Origin: Neisseriaceae bacterium
GTDB lineage: Bacteria > Pseudomonadota > Gammaproteobacteria > Burkholderiales > Neisseriaceae
Direction of reading: 5' to 3'
Assembly: GCA_017458185.1 (NCBI GenBank)
Contig: JAFTFY010000007.1
Span: 55,995 to 119,994, forward strand
DNA length: 64,000 nucleotides
Position 1 is the first letter of the stretch, and each line of letters opens with the position of its first letter. The position numbers were made by a program, and so were the translations under genes. Below, piece by piece: positions 10,710 to 20,515 of the stretch. The notes under the pieces are model-generated. The model did no database searches. It saw nothing but the letters and a program-made list of their open reading frames with translations, and was not told the DNA's origin.

Positions 10710-10797
10710 GCCACACGGATTCGGAAAACCTAACGGTTTTCCTAATAAATTGATTACCTTAATAGATTTTGCGTGAGTAAAATCGAATCCGTGTGGC
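10710..10797. repeat. 88-bp element with 14-bp perfect terminal inverted repeats
   Basis: The ends GCCACACGGATTCG (10710-10723) and CGAATCCGTGTGGC (10784-10797) are exact inverse complements. Inside is a second hairpin, GGAAAACC/GGTTTTCC around TAAC (10723-10742). The interior encodes nothing. It lies between two unknown genes and between two uptake words. It could be a miniature mobile element or a structured RNA. It is not a tRNA, because the 14-bp stem is continuous. Confidence 0.6.
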
Positions 10798-10827
10798 TTT
10801 AAAATTTTATTTCAGGCAGCCTGAAAC

Positions 10828-11283
10828 TTATCTTGCCCTAAATTCAATACGATACGCCTTTTGGCAATCGTCCAAACAAATTTCCATTTTATAGCGGTCA
10901 TCGTTAATCGTGCAAATCGGCAACAATAACGCATTTGTTCGCCATTCTTGCGGATTATTTTCATTAGGAAACAACTTAAAACGATTAAAACCCAAATCCA
11001 TACTGTCCATAGAAAATTGAATATAAGCCTTTTGCGTATTTTTAGGCAAATTTTGCACAAAAACCTTAAACGGCGTTTTACTCGACACCGTCCCTTCCGT
11101 TCGCACAATCAAACCGTCTGCAAATTCACAATATTGAATAGAACAAGTCGGAATTTGCTGTTGTTTTTCAACCACTTGCGGTTTTTGCTGTTTTTGCCAA
11201 ACAAAAGCCGCCACTTTAAGAACAACAACAATAAAAACTGCCAAAATAATTAAAATAAAACGAATTTTATCTTTTTTAGTCAT
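10828..11283 (-). CDS. Membrane-anchored protein of unknown function
   Basis: 151 residues. There is one N-terminal transmembrane segment (about 8-29, ILIILAVFIVVVLKVAAFVW) after a Lys-rich cytosolic start, so most of the protein is periplasmic. It contains four Cys, with CSIQYC early and ICLDDC near the C-terminus, which could form disulfides. Family unknown. Uptake words on both sides isolate it from its neighbours. Confidence 0.6.
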   Translation of the reverse strand: MTKKDKIRFILIILAVFIVVVLKVAAFVWQKQQKPQVVEKQQQIPTCSIQYCEFADGLIVRTEGTVSSKTPFKVFVQNLPKNTQKAYIQFSMDSMDLGFNRFKLFPNENNPQEWRTNALLLPICTINDDRYKMEICLDDCQKAYRIEFRAR

Positions 11284-11310
11284 ATATCTCTTCTTTCAGG
11301 CAGCCTGAAA

Positions 11311-11727
11311 TTACTTTTCAATTTTCACTTTTACATTACCACGCCCTAATATTTTGGCTAAATCTTTTGGATTGTCTATTTTACCAATCGGCGTATAAGC
11401 ATAATTATTTTGCGTGAAATTTTTATAAAAAATCACCAAATAATTATTGCCAAAAATCATTAAATCACCGTTATTGATTTGCGGCACAATTTTTGATTGC
11501 GTGATAAATTTTTGACCATGAAACTGATGATATTTTTCATTGCCATTTAATTCTGTCATATCCAATTCCAATGGCAATAAATTAAATAATTCCCGTGCCG
11601 CCGTTTGATTATTTAAGCGAGCCGAAAATTCATGCTGATTGACCGTAATTTTAATATTCATCTCTTCTGCCATGATGGATACAGAAAACACACACAATAT
11701 TAAAGCAAAAAACCATTTTTTCAACAT
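11311..11727 (-). CDS. Secreted cyclophilin-like fold protein
   Basis: 138 residues with a signal peptide (about 1-20, ending SIMA). The mature part resembles the small bacterial cyclophilin-like family: alternating strands MNIKITVNQHEFSARL, then LLPLELDMTELNGNEKYH, NNGDLMIFG, YLVIFYKNF and a closing LGRGNVKVKIE. Members of this family are not known to be functional prolyl isomerases; the true role is unknown. It is probably a single-gene unit. Confidence 0.7.
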   Translation of the reverse strand: MLKKWFFALILCVFSVSIMAEEMNIKITVNQHEFSARLNNQTAARELFNLLPLELDMTELNGNEKYHQFHGQKFITQSKIVPQINNGDLMIFGNNYLVIFYKNFTQNNYAYTPIGKIDNPKDLAKILGRGNVKVKIEK

Positions 11728-11768
11728 ATAAAAACCTTTCCGTGAGACTTTTCAGGCTGCCTGAAAGA

Positions 11769-12668
11769 CTAATGTGCCATTTTATGTAACTCATCAATAT
11801 GAAAACAGATAACAATATTTCTCTTATCAGGATGAATACAAGACTGTGATAAATATTCTTTCGCTTTAATCAAATTTCTTTCCACACCTTTTCCGTCTAA
11901 ATACATTTCGCCCAAAAGAAATTGGGCATCTGCTTTTATTTTTTGTGTTTTACTTTTGTCATTTTCAATAGCTTGTTCAAGCCAAAACTTTGCTTGTTTA
12001 TAATCTTGATTAGTACCTTCTCCTTTAATATATATTTTTGCCAATTCATATTGAGCATTTGGCATACCTAATTGTGCAGCTTTTTCATACCACATTTTGG
12101 CTTTTGCGTAATCTGGTTCAATTAACCGTGGATTTTGGTATATTGAAGCCAGTAATTGCATTGCTATTTTATTATCTTTTTTTGCTGATTTTTCATAATA
12201 TTCAGCCGCTTTATGATAATCATTGTATCGAAGATAGTATATATTACCAATTTCTAAATCGCCATAAGAGTTTCCTAATTCATCTGCTTTTTGAAACCAT
12301 TTAATTGCTTCATCATATTTTCCTTTTTCACGAGATAGAAAAATTTTCTCATCTTCATCTTGTTTTGCCATTAGTCCTAACTCAATAGCAGCTTCGCTAA
12401 TATTATTTTGAACCGCTTTTATGTACCATTCTTTGGCTTTATCATTATCATGTTTGTATTGATATATTTCCCCTAAATAATATTGGGCTTGTGGATAGCC
12501 TTGCTCTGCTGTTTGACAGAATGGGAATGCTTTATTGTATGTAGCACGATTTTTAATATTAAATATTTCAATACATTGTTTGCTTTCTGTTGTTTCTTTT
12601 GTTTTTTGGCACGAAGTTAAACATAAAGTTGAAAGCATTATGGCTACAAAAATTTTTTTGCTAATCAT
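11769..12668 (-). CDS. Sel1-repeat lipoprotein
   Basis: About 299 residues. The signal peptide ends in a lipobox (CLTSC), so it is predicted to be an outer-membrane or periplasmic lipoprotein. Most of the mature protein is a run of Sel1-like repeats: QAQYYLGEIYQYKHDNDKAK, then AAIELGLMAKQ, YGDLEIGNIYYL, AMQLLASIYQN, NAQYELAKIYIKGEG and AQFLLGEMYLDGKG. Such solenoids bind partner proteins. The ATG at 12668 is preferred because GGAG sits 6 bases upstream; an in-frame ATG four codons earlier overlaps that site. AT-rich. A different Sel1-like lipoprotein is at 26252. Confidence 0.8.
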   Translation of the reverse strand: MISKKIFVAIMLSTLCLTSCQKTKETTESKQCIEIFNIKNRATYNKAFPFCQTAEQGYPQAQYYLGEIYQYKHDNDKAKEWYIKAVQNNISEAAIELGLMAKQDEDEKIFLSREKGKYDEAIKWFQKADELGNSYGDLEIGNIYYLRYNDYHKAAEYYEKSAKKDNKIAMQLLASIYQNPRLIEPDYAKAKMWYEKAAQLGMPNAQYELAKIYIKGEGTNQDYKQAKFWLEQAIENDKSKTQKIKADAQFLLGEMYLDGKGVERNLIKAKEYLSQSCIHPDKRNIVICFHIDELHKMAH

Positions 12669-12740
12669 TTCATACTCCATTGATTATATTAAAAATCAAT
12701 TCAATCGTTAAAAATAAGTTTTCAGGCTGCCTGAAACTTT

Positions 12741-14591
12741 TTATTCCCCCACAAACGCCTTAACTCTTTTTTCCACGCTGTTAGCGTCCAAGCCTAAATC
12801 TTGTAAAATCAGTTTGGCATCTCCGTGTGCGGTAACTATGTCGGGAATACCTAATATTAACAAGGGTTTGAGTATTCTTAAAGTGGATAAAACTTCCAAA
12901 ACTGCTGCCCCTGCTCCGCCTTTTTCGCTGTTTTCTTCTATGCTGATTAAATAGTCGTGCGTTGCCGCTATTTCTTTAATTAAATCAATATCTAACGGTT
13001 TCACAAACCGCATATCGGCAACTGTGGCGTTTAGGTTTTCGGCGGCGGTTAAAGCGGTTTCAAGCATTGAGCCAAAGGCGAAAATGGCGATTTTTTCGCC
13101 CTGCCGCCGCACCACGCCTTTGCCGATTTCAACCGTATTTAGGCTGCCTGAAATATCTGCACCAGTGCCAGTGCCACGCGGATAACGCACTGCTGCTGGT
13201 TTATTTGAATAAAAACAAGTGGTTAGCAATAATCTGCATTCGTTTTCATCGGACGGCGTGGCGATAATGGTGTTGGGGACGCAACGCAGAAACGATAAAT
13301 CGTATGCCCCTGCGTGGGTTGCACCGTCTGCACCCACGATGCCTGCTCGGTCAATGGCTAATAAAACAGGCAGGTTTTGCAGGGCAACATCGTGTATCCA
13401 CTGATCAAAGGCTCGCTGTAAAAATGTCGAATAAATCGCCACTACTGGTTTTAATCCGCCGCAAGCCAAACCTGCGGCAAAGGTTACGGCGTGTTGTTCG
13501 GCAATGCCCACATCAAAATAGCGTTGCGGATAGCGGCGTGCAAATTCAACCAAGCCCGAACCCTCGCACATCGCAGGTGTAATGCCGATTAGGCGTTTGT
13601 CGGTTGCCGCCATATCGCACAGCCATTGCGAAAAAACTTGCGTGTAAGTGGGTTTAGGGGCTGCCTGAATATTAGACGCAGGCTTATCAAAACCTTTATT
13701 CACAGCGTGATATTGCGTGGGATTGCTTTCGGCAGACGCAAAACCTTTGCCCTTTTTGGTGCGAATATGAAGCAACTGCGGCGATTTTTTATATTTAAGT
13801 TGTTGTAATACTTCAACTAATTTAATAACATCGTGTCCGTCAATAATACCTGTATATTTAAAACCAAAATTATCAAACAAGGACAAAGACGGCTCGACAA
13901 TTTCTTTTAAGGTAGAACGCATTTGCCGTGCCGCGCCCAAGCCGCCTGGCAAGTTTTCCAAAAAATGCCGCCCTGTTTCTTTAATAAAACCTTTTAAGTC
14001 CTGCACCGCATTTTGTGCCAAATATTTAGGCAAGGCACCGACATTTTCCGAAATCGACATTTCATTATCATTCAGAATAACTAACAAATTTGCGTCTTTA
14101 AGATCGCCCGCATTATTCAAGGCTTCAAACGCCTGACCGCCTGTCATTGCCCCATCGCCGATAATCGCAATCGCCTTATGATTTCTGCCGTTAAGCCTAT
14201 CCGCAACCGCAAAGCCCAAAGCCGCACCGATTGAAGTGGAAGAATGTCCCACGCCAAAAGCGTCAAATTCCGACTCATCGCGTTTGGGAAAAGGTGCCAA
14301 GCCGCCCTTTTGGCGAATGGTGTGAATGTTAGCCCGTCTGCCTGTTAAAATCTTGTGTGCATAAGCCTGATGACCCACATCCCACAGCAAATGATCATTC
14401 GGCGTATCAAAAACGAAATGCAGTGCCACAGTGAGTTCAATCACGCCCAAATTACTGGCAAAATGCCCGCCCGACTTGGCAATACCACGCAAAAACTCCT
14501 GCCGCAACTCACGACAAACCTGCGGCAGTTGATTAACCGACAAACGGCGTAAATCTTGGGGTGTAGCAATGGTGTCAAGTAGTGGGGTCAT
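12741..14591 (-). CDS. dxs: 1-deoxy-D-xylulose-5-phosphate synthase
   Basis: Condenses pyruvate with glyceraldehyde-3-phosphate to make DXP, the first step of the MEP isoprenoid pathway and a source for thiamine and pyridoxal. It has 616 residues. The thiamine-diphosphate motif GDGAMTGG is at 145-152, followed by [13 protein letters not shown]. The transketolase pyrimidine-binding part has [15 protein letters not shown], and RYPRGTG follows. An uptake word is read in frame (ISGSLN). The repeat-flanked Hachiman module begins 200 bases downstream. Confidence 0.97.
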   Translation of the reverse strand: MTPLLDTIATPQDLRRLSVNQLPQVCRELRQEFLRGIAKSGGHFASNLGVIELTVALHFVFDTPNDHLLWDVGHQAYAHKILTGRRANIHTIRQKGGLAPFPKRDESEFDAFGVGHSSTSIGAALGFAVADRLNGRNHKAIAIIGDGAMTGGQAFEALNNAGDLKDANLLVILNDNEMSISENVGALPKYLAQNAVQDLKGFIKETGRHFLENLPGGLGAARQMRSTLKEIVEPSLSLFDNFGFKYTGIIDGHDVIKLVEVLQQLKYKKSPQLLHIRTKKGKGFASAESNPTQYHAVNKGFDKPASNIQAAPKPTYTQVFSQWLCDMAATDKRLIGITPAMCEGSGLVEFARRYPQRYFDVGIAEQHAVTFAAGLACGGLKPVVAIYSTFLQRAFDQWIHDVALQNLPVLLAIDRAGIVGADGATHAGAYDLSFLRCVPNTIIATPSDENECRLLLTTCFYSNKPAAVRYPRGTGTGADISGSLNTVEIGKGVVRRQGEKIAIFAFGSMLETALTAAENLNATVADMRFVKPLDIDLIKEIAATHDYLISIEENSEKGGAGAAVLEVLSTLRILKPLLILGIPDIVTAHGDAKLILQDLGLDANSVEKRVKAFVGE

Positions 14592-14671
14592 TTTGTTTTG
14601 CAGATTTATTTGATGAGAATGGGTATTTTACTACTTCATTTTAATGGGGTGAATGGATTTTTCAGGCAGGC

Positions 14672-14785
14672 TGAAACGCCATACAAAAAAAGTTACTGTC
14701 ATTACGAGCATAGCCGAAAGGCTATGCGTAGTAATCTCCTAACTATGAAAAACGGCATTGTAAAAAGGGTTTCAGGCTGCCTGAA
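14672..14785 (+). repeat. About 100-bp DUS-bounded repeat containing REP-like copy b (left flank of Hachiman module)
   Basis: The REP-like core is at 14698-14740 (GTCATTACGAGC to GTAATCTCCT) with inner stem GCATAGCC/GGCTATGC. The flanks (CGCCATACAAAAAAAGTTACT before, AACTATGAAAAACGGCATTG after) also occur, inverted, at 18001-18120 and 18160-18272. Uptake-type words sit at both ends. Confidence 0.75.
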
Positions 14786-14801
14786 AGATTATTTTAATGA
14801 A

Positions 14802-15146
14802 TTAAATTCCTAACAATTCTCTTATTTCTTTTTGTCTATCTGTTTCTATGCCGTCAAAGAAATAATCCAAAATCACTTCTTCAAATGGGTGTAAATCCAT
14901 GATTTTTTTCTTTACTTCATCACAACCAATTTTATTAAATTCTTCAATAAGTTGGTTAATATCAGATTTTTCATCTTCTAAATTGATAATTCCTGCATTA
15001 TGAATTTTTTTGCTTACCATTCGTGGTAAGCCATATTCTTCCAATTCATAAACCAAGCGTGGTAGAAAAGCATTAGAAACACGAAAGATAAATAAGCTAA
15101 TATCCACTTTTTTTTCAGGAAAAATATAGTTATGCAATATATTTAT
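14802..15146 (-). pseudogene. hamB: C-terminal part of HamB, separated by an in-frame stop
   Basis: This segment continues the HamB reading frame straight after the TAA at 15147-15149, with no frame change, for 114 codons to a stop at 14802. It has no own ribosome-binding site and no ATG at its head; the first possible start is a TTG at 15137. The protein (LFIFRVSNAFLPRLVYELEEYGLPRM and so on) looks like the helical C-terminal end of a DEAD/DEAH helicase, and base use matches hamB. The simplest reading is that one substitution created the stop and HamB is truncated. Readthrough or a separately made subunit are alternatives. Confidence 0.65.
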
Positions 15147-16961
15147 TTATTTCAGTAAAGTGGATAAATTAAAAATTACTTTTCTCTCAAATTCAAAGAA
15201 ATTTTCTATATTAAAATCATTGTAGTTACCTTGTAATTGAGATATTAAATCACTTATCTTATTATTCCAGTTACCCTTAATGGTTGAGATAAAATATAAA
15301 TATTTATCCGTGTATTGTGGATCGCCGCTTGCATATCTTCTTCTATTTTCTTTATCAAATTTAATTATTATATTTTTTAATATTCTCATATTATTATTAG
15401 AAATATAGTTTAATGAATTTAAATCCAAATTCTCCCATTCTCTCTTGTTTTTTACCATATCATCAATAATAATTTCTAAATCACTTTTATTATATGATTT
15501 CAGTAAGTTATTGCTGATAATTCTATTATATACTTCATCGCCCAATTTGTTTTTTAACTGTGAATGAATATTTTGTGCTATCCCTTTTTGTTGTTCATTT
15601 AACAATTCTTCATTATCTAATGAACAAATAACATCATCTTCTAAATTCAAAGGCAATTCAATAGACTCATCTTCTGGCGGTCTCTCTAAAAGATATATTT
15701 TACCAATAAAATATTTAAACATTCGACCAGAGCGACCGATAATATTTTTATATGTAAATGTATCAAGATTTTTTCGTGCAATCTTATTTTTCCATATAAT
15801 AACATTTTCGGCAGAAGTATTTACACCTTCAATAATTGAAGAAGTAGAAATAAGATTATTTATATTTTTTTCAGAAAACAAATAAACTTGTAATTGACTT
15901 AAAGAACGGTGCAATTTGCCATTATGTACGCCACAACCTTTTTTAACCAAATCTGCTAAAATATAATTTTGACAATAATTTATTTTTAACCAATCTGAAA
16001 ATTGATTAAGAATTTCATCATTTATATCTTGAAGATTACCATTTAATATATTTGCAACATTATTATTCTCTGATAAAGTTCCAACATAAATTATTGATTT
16101 TGTATTGTTTGAGTTTATTATTTCCAATAATTTATTTTGTTTATTAAAATTTTCGTCTTCATAAGAATGTTTAGTGTCTGTATATACTGTATTAAAATCT
16201 AATTTATTGATAAAGTCCATATCTTTTATCAATAAATTATGTTCCATATTTGGAATATTTGGTGCAAGAAAATAGCGTTGTTGTGATTTAATAGAAAACT
16301 CTATTATTACCTTTTGTAAAATAGAAGCCCTATCATCAAATAAACTATCCGCTTTATAAAATTCATCAACAATAAAAATATCTATATCAGGTATTTTATT
16401 GATATAGGAAATGGCTCGTTCTTGGGGGAAAATAAAGATATTCTTTTCTCCTAATTCAATATCTGAATGCGTAATAATTTTATATTTATCGGCAAATTTT
16501 CTATGCAATCTTCTGCGAGTTTCATCAGTTAATGCGATTGTAGGGACAATAATAACGACATTTGTCGGATTTTTGATTGTGATAAAAGCGTCAATAATAA
16601 AACTTTTACCAAAACTGGTCGGAGCACTTACGACAATATCCGTACCATTTAATAATTTTTTCAATAATGCCGATTGTTCTCGGTGCAATGTTTGTGGTTC
16701 TCTTGCTCCTGTATCAACTTTAAATACTTCTTTAACAAATCTGTCTTCCCAATGTGCTGTTTCTGTTTGAATATAAGGATACAAACCCGTTTGCCTAATC
16801 AAATGATTAACAATAGGCTCATACGATATGTTATTTTTATTCAGATCATCCAGTAACTGAATTAGTTTTTCTCTTGCTTGTTCTTCATTACCTTGCTCAA
16901 TATCACTATTGATAATGCGGCATTTTTCAAAACATTTTTCAAAAATATCTAAATTTTCCAT
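15147..16961 (-). CDS. hamB: Hachiman antiphage system helicase HamB (ends at an internal stop)
   Basis: Predicted DEAD/DEAH-type helicase subunit of Hachiman, which works with the nuclease HamA against phage. The visible 604 residues show a Q-type motif LHREQSALL (about 93-101), Walker A APTSFGKS (113-120), motif II VDEF (198-201), and motif VI IIGRSGRMF in the second RecA domain. The start ATG overlaps the hamA stop by one base (TAATG), with GGAG six bases upstream, so the two are translationally coupled. Very AT-rich, unlike the flanking dxs and aspS, which suggests horizontal acquisition. The protein stops at a TAA after STLLK, yet the same frame stays open to 14802, so the C-terminus is probably lost. 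Confidence 0.85.
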   Translation of the reverse strand: MENLDIFEKCFEKCRIINSDIEQGNEEQAREKLIQLLDDLNKNNISYEPIVNHLIRQTGLYPYIQTETAHWEDRFVKEVFKVDTGAREPQTLHREQSALLKKLLNGTDIVVSAPTSFGKSFIIDAFITIKNPTNVVIIVPTIALTDETRRRLHRKFADKYKIITHSDIELGEKNIFIFPQERAISYINKIPDIDIFIVDEFYKADSLFDDRASILQKVIIEFSIKSQQRYFLAPNIPNMEHNLLIKDMDFINKLDFNTVYTDTKHSYEDENFNKQNKLLEIINSNNTKSIIYVGTLSENNNVANILNGNLQDINDEILNQFSDWLKINYCQNYILADLVKKGCGVHNGKLHRSLSQLQVYLFSEKNINNLISTSSIIEGVNTSAENVIIWKNKIARKNLDTFTYKNIIGRSGRMFKYFIGKIYLLERPPEDESIELPLNLEDDVICSLDNEELLNEQQKGIAQNIHSQLKNKLGDEVYNRIISNNLLKSYNKSDLEIIIDDMVKNKREWENLDLNSLNYISNNNMRILKNIIIKFDKENRRRYASGDPQYTDKYLYFISTIKGNWNNKISDLISQLQGNYNDFNIENFFEFERKVIFNLSTLLK

Positions 16962-17914
16962 TATGCACTCCTTGATATTTTAATTCTCTCAATAAAACTC
17001 TCTACTATTCTTTTCTTTTCAGGAACAGGAAATAGTATTAAATGAAATTTAATACTATTGTACCTATGTACCGTTGTTGATAGTTTCCGAATTTGTCGTT
17101 TAAAATATTTTTCGGCTTGTTTTTTATGATACTCTATTATGTCATCTTTGTATTTATCAGTCATTTCTGTTGCTTCTTTTGTAATATCACATTCATGTAA
17201 TAGTAGTATCGGAATATGTAACTTTGGCATAATATTATCAATAGAAGTATTTTCATCTAATAAATCTTTAATCTCTTTTAATAAGTTTGGATTGTCTTGT
17301 AAATATTCATCTAACTCTTGCAAATTCATAATAATACTATTTTCTTTTCTTAATTGTTGTAATTGTAATAAATTTTCAATAGAATTAATTGCATCAACCA
17401 TTGATCTTTGAATATTAGTATAAAATTTTGATTCTCCCAACCATAATGAAAAATCTTGTTCATTTTTAATAACTATATGAACACTATCAGCCCCTAATGC
17501 ATTAGCATTTGTATTTTGCTTGTAAAATATTTTAGGCACAACAGGTAGAACTCTATAATGCTCTTTTGTACCATAATATTTTTTCATTATTCCATAAAGT
17601 AAAATTTCTGCTAATTCACTGGCTTGACCACAATCATTTTTATCAGTTAATCGTAAATTTTCTATTGCTCTATATGTTCTAGTTTCACTTTCATTAAGCA
17701 AACTGTCTCTTTCTCTTTTTGTCAATGCTGTTTCTGGAAGATAAGAAAATATAAAATTTCTAAATTTCAAATACCACCAATCACCACATTGAAAACCATT
17801 AACCAAACTTAAAACTTTTTTATTATCAGTAGGGAATAATGTAAAATCATCAGGTTTTAAATTATCAAATAAATCATCAATCAGCACTTCAAACTCAAAA
17901 TTTGTATTACTCAT
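16961..17914 (-). CDS. hamA: Hachiman antiphage system nuclease HamA (DUF1837)
   Basis: 317 residues of the DUF1837/HamA family, the nuclease effector of Hachiman. The D-ExK nuclease signature is clear: GADSVHIV (Asp143), then LWLGESKFY (Glu161 and Lys163). The GQASELAEILLYGIM helix and the LPVVPKIFYK strand match the family's core. The ATG at 17914 is chosen because AAAGGA lies seven bases before it; a TTG two codons earlier is less likely. hamB follows with a one-base overlap. No promoter was identified in the upstream repeats. All expected catalytic residues are present, so HamA itself looks intact. Confidence 0.9.
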   Translation of the reverse strand: MSNTNFEFEVLIDDLFDNLKPDDFTLFPTDNKKVLSLVNGFQCGDWWYLKFRNFIFSYLPETALTKRERDSLLNESETRTYRAIENLRLTDKNDCGQASELAEILLYGIMKKYYGTKEHYRVLPVVPKIFYKQNTNANALGADSVHIVIKNEQDFSLWLGESKFYTNIQRSMVDAINSIENLLQLQQLRKENSIIMNLQELDEYLQDNPNLLKEIKDLLDENTSIDNIMPKLHIPILLLHECDITKEATEMTDKYKDDIIEYHKKQAEKYFKRQIRKLSTTVHRYNSIKFHLILFPVPEKKRIVESFIERIKISRSA

Positions 17915-18000
17915 TTTCAATCCTTTATCTGTTAAATTTTATTGTACAAGACTATCAGCGTAATTGTAACATTATTATATTTTTTCAGGCTACCTGAAAA

Positions 18001-18121
18001 AATTTTTTGCATTGCCGTTTTCCATAGTTAGAAGATTACTACGCCGTAGCCTTGCTACGGCTCGTAATGACAGTATTTTTTTTGTGTGGCGTGTCTGTTT
18101 TATTTTTCAGGCTGCCTGAAA
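18001..18121 (-). repeat. DUS-bounded repeat with REP-like copy c (right flank of Hachiman module)
   Basis: Inverted relative to the copy at 14672. The REP-like core is 18031-18072 with inner stem CCGTAGC/GCTACGG. The shared flank ATTGCCGTTTTCCATAGTTA lies before it and TGTGTGGCGTGTCTG after it. Uptake words are at about 17984-17999 and 18105-18121. Confidence 0.75.
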
Positions 18122-18161
18122 CATCGTAGGGCAAAAAAAGTGAAGTTAAAACATTTTCGTC

Positions 18162-18272
18162 CTGCCGTTTTTCATAGTCAGGAGATTACTACGCCGTAGC
18201 CTTGCTACGGCTCGTCATGACAGTAATTTTTTTATATGGCGTGTTTGTTTTATTTTTCAGGCAGCCTGAAAC
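18162..18272 (-). repeat. DUS-bounded repeat with REP-like copy d, tandem to copy c
   Basis: A near-duplicate of the preceding element about 150 bases on. The core is 18181-18222, with the same inner stem CCGTAGCC/CTACGG and flanks CTGCCGTTTTTCATAGTCA and ATATGGCGTGTTTG. It ends in an uptake word at about 18257-18272. No gene is visible in 17915-18372. Confidence 0.75.
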
Positions 18273-18372
18273 TTTAAAAATCCCCCAAATTTCCCACAAA
18301 AAGCAGTAAAATAGCAGGTTTTTTATTACTTAAAGTTTCAGGCTGCCTGAAACACACACAGGATACTCAAAA

Positions 18373-20184
18373 ATGCGTACAAACTATTGTGGTTTAATTA
18401 ACGAACAATATTTAGACCAAACCGTAACCGTTAAGGGCTGGGTTCATCGCCGCCGCGATCATGGCGGGGTGATTTTTATTGACTTACGCGACCGCGAAGG
18501 CTTGGTGCAAGTGGTGATTGACCCTGACACGCCTGACGCGTTCAAACTTGCCGACTCGTCTCGCAATGAATTTGTGTTGTGCGTAACGGGACGAGTGCGT
18601 TTGCGTCCTGACGGCACCAAAAACGATAAAATGATTTCAGGCGGCATTGAAATTTTAGCCAAAGAAATTGAAGTGCTGAATACCGCCGCCACGCCGCCCT
18701 TTCAAATTGATGACGAAAATCTGTCGGAAAATGTGCGGCTTACGCACCGTGTGGTTGATTTACGCCGCCCTGTCATGCAAAAAAATCTTAAATTGCGTTA
18801 TAAAGTGGCTATGGGCGTTCGCCGTTATTTGGACGACTTGGGCTTTATCGACATTGAAACGCCTATGCTCACGCGTTCTACGCCCGAAGGGGCAAGGGAT
18901 TATCTGGTGCCGTCCCGTGTGCATAATGGTTATTGCTATGCCCTGCCCCAATCGCCGCAGTTATTCAAGCAGTTGTTGATGGTTGCGGGTTTTGACCGTT
19001 ATTATCAAATCACCAAGTGTTTCCGTGATGAAGATTTGCGTGCCGACAGGCAGCCTGAATTTACGCAAATCGACTTGGAAACTTCGTTTTTGGACGAAAA
19101 CGAAATTATGGATATTGCCGAAGGTATGACCCGCAAAATTTTCCAAGACGAATTAAATGTTAATTTAGGCGAATTTCCACGCATGTTGTTTGCGGACGCA
19201 ATGCGTTTGTATGGCAGCGATAAGCCTGATTTGCGTGTATCTTTGCAATTTACCGAATTGACCGATATTATGAAAACGGAAGAGTTTAAAGTTTTCCGTG
19301 CCGCTGCCGATTTACCCAACGGTCGCGTGGTTGCCTTGCGTGTGCCAAATGGGGCGAAATTATCACGCAAAGAAATCGACACCTACACCGAATTTGTCGG
19401 CATTTACGGTGCAAAAGGCTTGGCGTATATTAAAGTGAATGACGCTACCAATATCAGCAACGGCGAAAACAGCGGTTTGCAATCGCCGATTGTGAAATTC
19501 TTATCAGAGGCTTGCCTGAAAGAAATTATGGCTCGCACAAACGCCCAAAACGGCGACATTATCTTCTTCGGAGCAGACAAAGCCAAAGTGGTGAATGAAG
19601 CGATTGGTGCGTTGCGTGTCAAAATCGGACACGAACACGGAGCGGCAGACGGCTATTTTGTTGATAAATGGAAACCCTTGTGGGTAACCGACTTTCCAAT
19701 GTTTGAATATGACGAAGACGAAAAACGCTGGTCAGCCATGCATCACCCATTTACTTCGCCCAAAGCAGGACACGAAGACAAAATGGCAACCGACCCTGAA
19801 CACTGCATTGCACGCGCCTACGATATGGTGTTAAACGGCTGGGAAGTGGGCGGCGGCTCAATCCGTATTCATCGAGCAGAAGTGCAAGAAAAAGTGTTTG
19901 CTGCACTCAATATCAGCCCCGAAGAGCAACAAAACAAATTCGGCTTTTTGTTAGACAACTTAAAATTCGGTGCCCCCCCACACGGCGGCTTGGCATTTGG
20001 TTTAGACCGCTTGGTAACCCTGATGACAGGAGCAGAATCCATTCGCGATGTGATTGCATTCCCCAAAACCCAACGCGCTCAATGCTTGCTCACCAACGCC
20101 CCCAACAGCGTTGATGACCGCCAACTGCGAGATTTAGGCTTGCGTTTAAGACAAAAGGTTACGGCAGAAAACCAAGCACAATAA
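18373..20184 (+). CDS. aspS: Aspartyl-tRNA synthetase
   Basis: Charges tRNA-Asp. In Neisseria, which lack AsnRS, the enzyme is non-discriminating and also loads tRNA-Asn for GatCAB; I infer that may hold here. The 603 residues fit the bacterial type: N-terminal OB-fold anticodon domain ([21 protein letters not shown]), class II catalytic motifs ([18 protein letters not shown] and [15 protein letters not shown]), and the bacterial GAD insert between them. An uptake word is read in frame as RQPE. A seven-C run (19973-19979) encodes Ala-Pro-Pro. A terminator follows. Confidence 0.97.
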   Translation: MRTNYCGLINEQYLDQTVTVKGWVHRRRDHGGVIFIDLRDREGLVQVVIDPDTPDAFKLADSSRNEFVLCVTGRVRLRPDGTKNDKMISGGIEILAKEIEVLNTAATPPFQIDDENLSENVRLTHRVVDLRRPVMQKNLKLRYKVAMGVRRYLDDLGFIDIETPMLTRSTPEGARDYLVPSRVHNGYCYALPQSPQLFKQLLMVAGFDRYYQITKCFRDEDLRADRQPEFTQIDLETSFLDENEIMDIAEGMTRKIFQDELNVNLGEFPRMLFADAMRLYGSDKPDLRVSLQFTELTDIMKTEEFKVFRAAADLPNGRVVALRVPNGAKLSRKEIDTYTEFVGIYGAKGLAYIKVNDATNISNGENSGLQSPIVKFLSEACLKEIMARTNAQNGDIIFFGADKAKVVNEAIGALRVKIGHEHGAADGYFVDKWKPLWVTDFPMFEYDEDEKRWSAMHHPFTSPKAGHEDKMATDPEHCIARAYDMVLNGWEVGGGSIRIHRAEVQEKVFAALNISPEEQQNKFGFLLDNLKFGAPPHGGLAFGLDRLVTLMTGAESIRDVIAFPKTQRAQCLLTNAPNSVDDRQLRDLGLRLRQKVTAENQAQ

Positions 20185-20191
20185 TAACAAT

Positions 20192-20226
20192 AAAAAAACA
20201 CGCTTTAACCCAAGCGTGTTTTTTTT
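20192..20226 (+). terminator. Rho-independent terminator of aspS
   Basis: AAACACGCTT/AAGCGTGTTT stem, TAACCC loop, then eight T, running into an uptake-type word. Confidence 0.9.
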
Positions 20227-20311
20227 CAGGTAGCCTGAACAAGGCTTATTTAAACGAAGTCAATAAAAGGTTTGCGTGAGCAATCAAGCCGAAGTTTCGA
20301 TGACACCAAAA

Positions 20312-20485
20312 CTATTTCTGCTGACAAGACTTTGTTTTTGCCGCATTGTCGTCCATATTCGACAACACTTTGTCCAACTTGGTTTTCATATTATGCCAGT
20401 TTGATGACACTTGATGACGCATTTCATTGATTTGAGTATTTAACTCAACCCTTTGTTTTCTATTAGATTTTTTTGCTGTTTTCAT
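20312..20485 (-). CDS. Small charged protein, unknown
   Basis: 57 residues: Lys-rich start (MKTAKKSNRKQR), then a predicted amphipathic helix with heptad-like spacing, ending in KTKSCQQK. The ATG at 20485 has AAAGA about six bases upstream. It resembles phasin- or coiled-coil-like small proteins in composition only; the family is not recognised. A palindrome shared with the region upstream of the DUF1963 gene (1195-1245) lies 30-55 bases before the start. It might not be a real gene. Confidence 0.45.
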   Translation of the reverse strand: MKTAKKSNRKQRVELNTQINEMRHQVSSNWHNMKTKLDKVLSNMDDNAAKTKSCQQK

Positions 20486-20515
20486 ATACATTCTTTCAGT
20501 AAATAAGCAGTATCT

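Noticed and set aside
10710..10797. tRNA-like gene
   Set aside because: The length of 88 bases and the 7-bp end are suggestive, but the end stem continues to 14 bp and there is no anticodon or T arm.
15130..15150. AAAT repeats (three units) at the hamB stop as a phase-variation site
   Set aside because: The TAA lies in the first unit, so changing the number of units does not remove it.
14785..17980. Lack of uptake words as evidence that the Hachiman genes are foreign
   Set aside because: Equally long gaps occur in core regions (about 28545-34290 and 55510-59230), so this alone does not show transfer; base composition is the better sign.
19973..19979. Seven-C run in aspS as a switch
   Set aside because: The gene is essential and the run is short; it encodes Ala-Pro-Pro in a conserved place.
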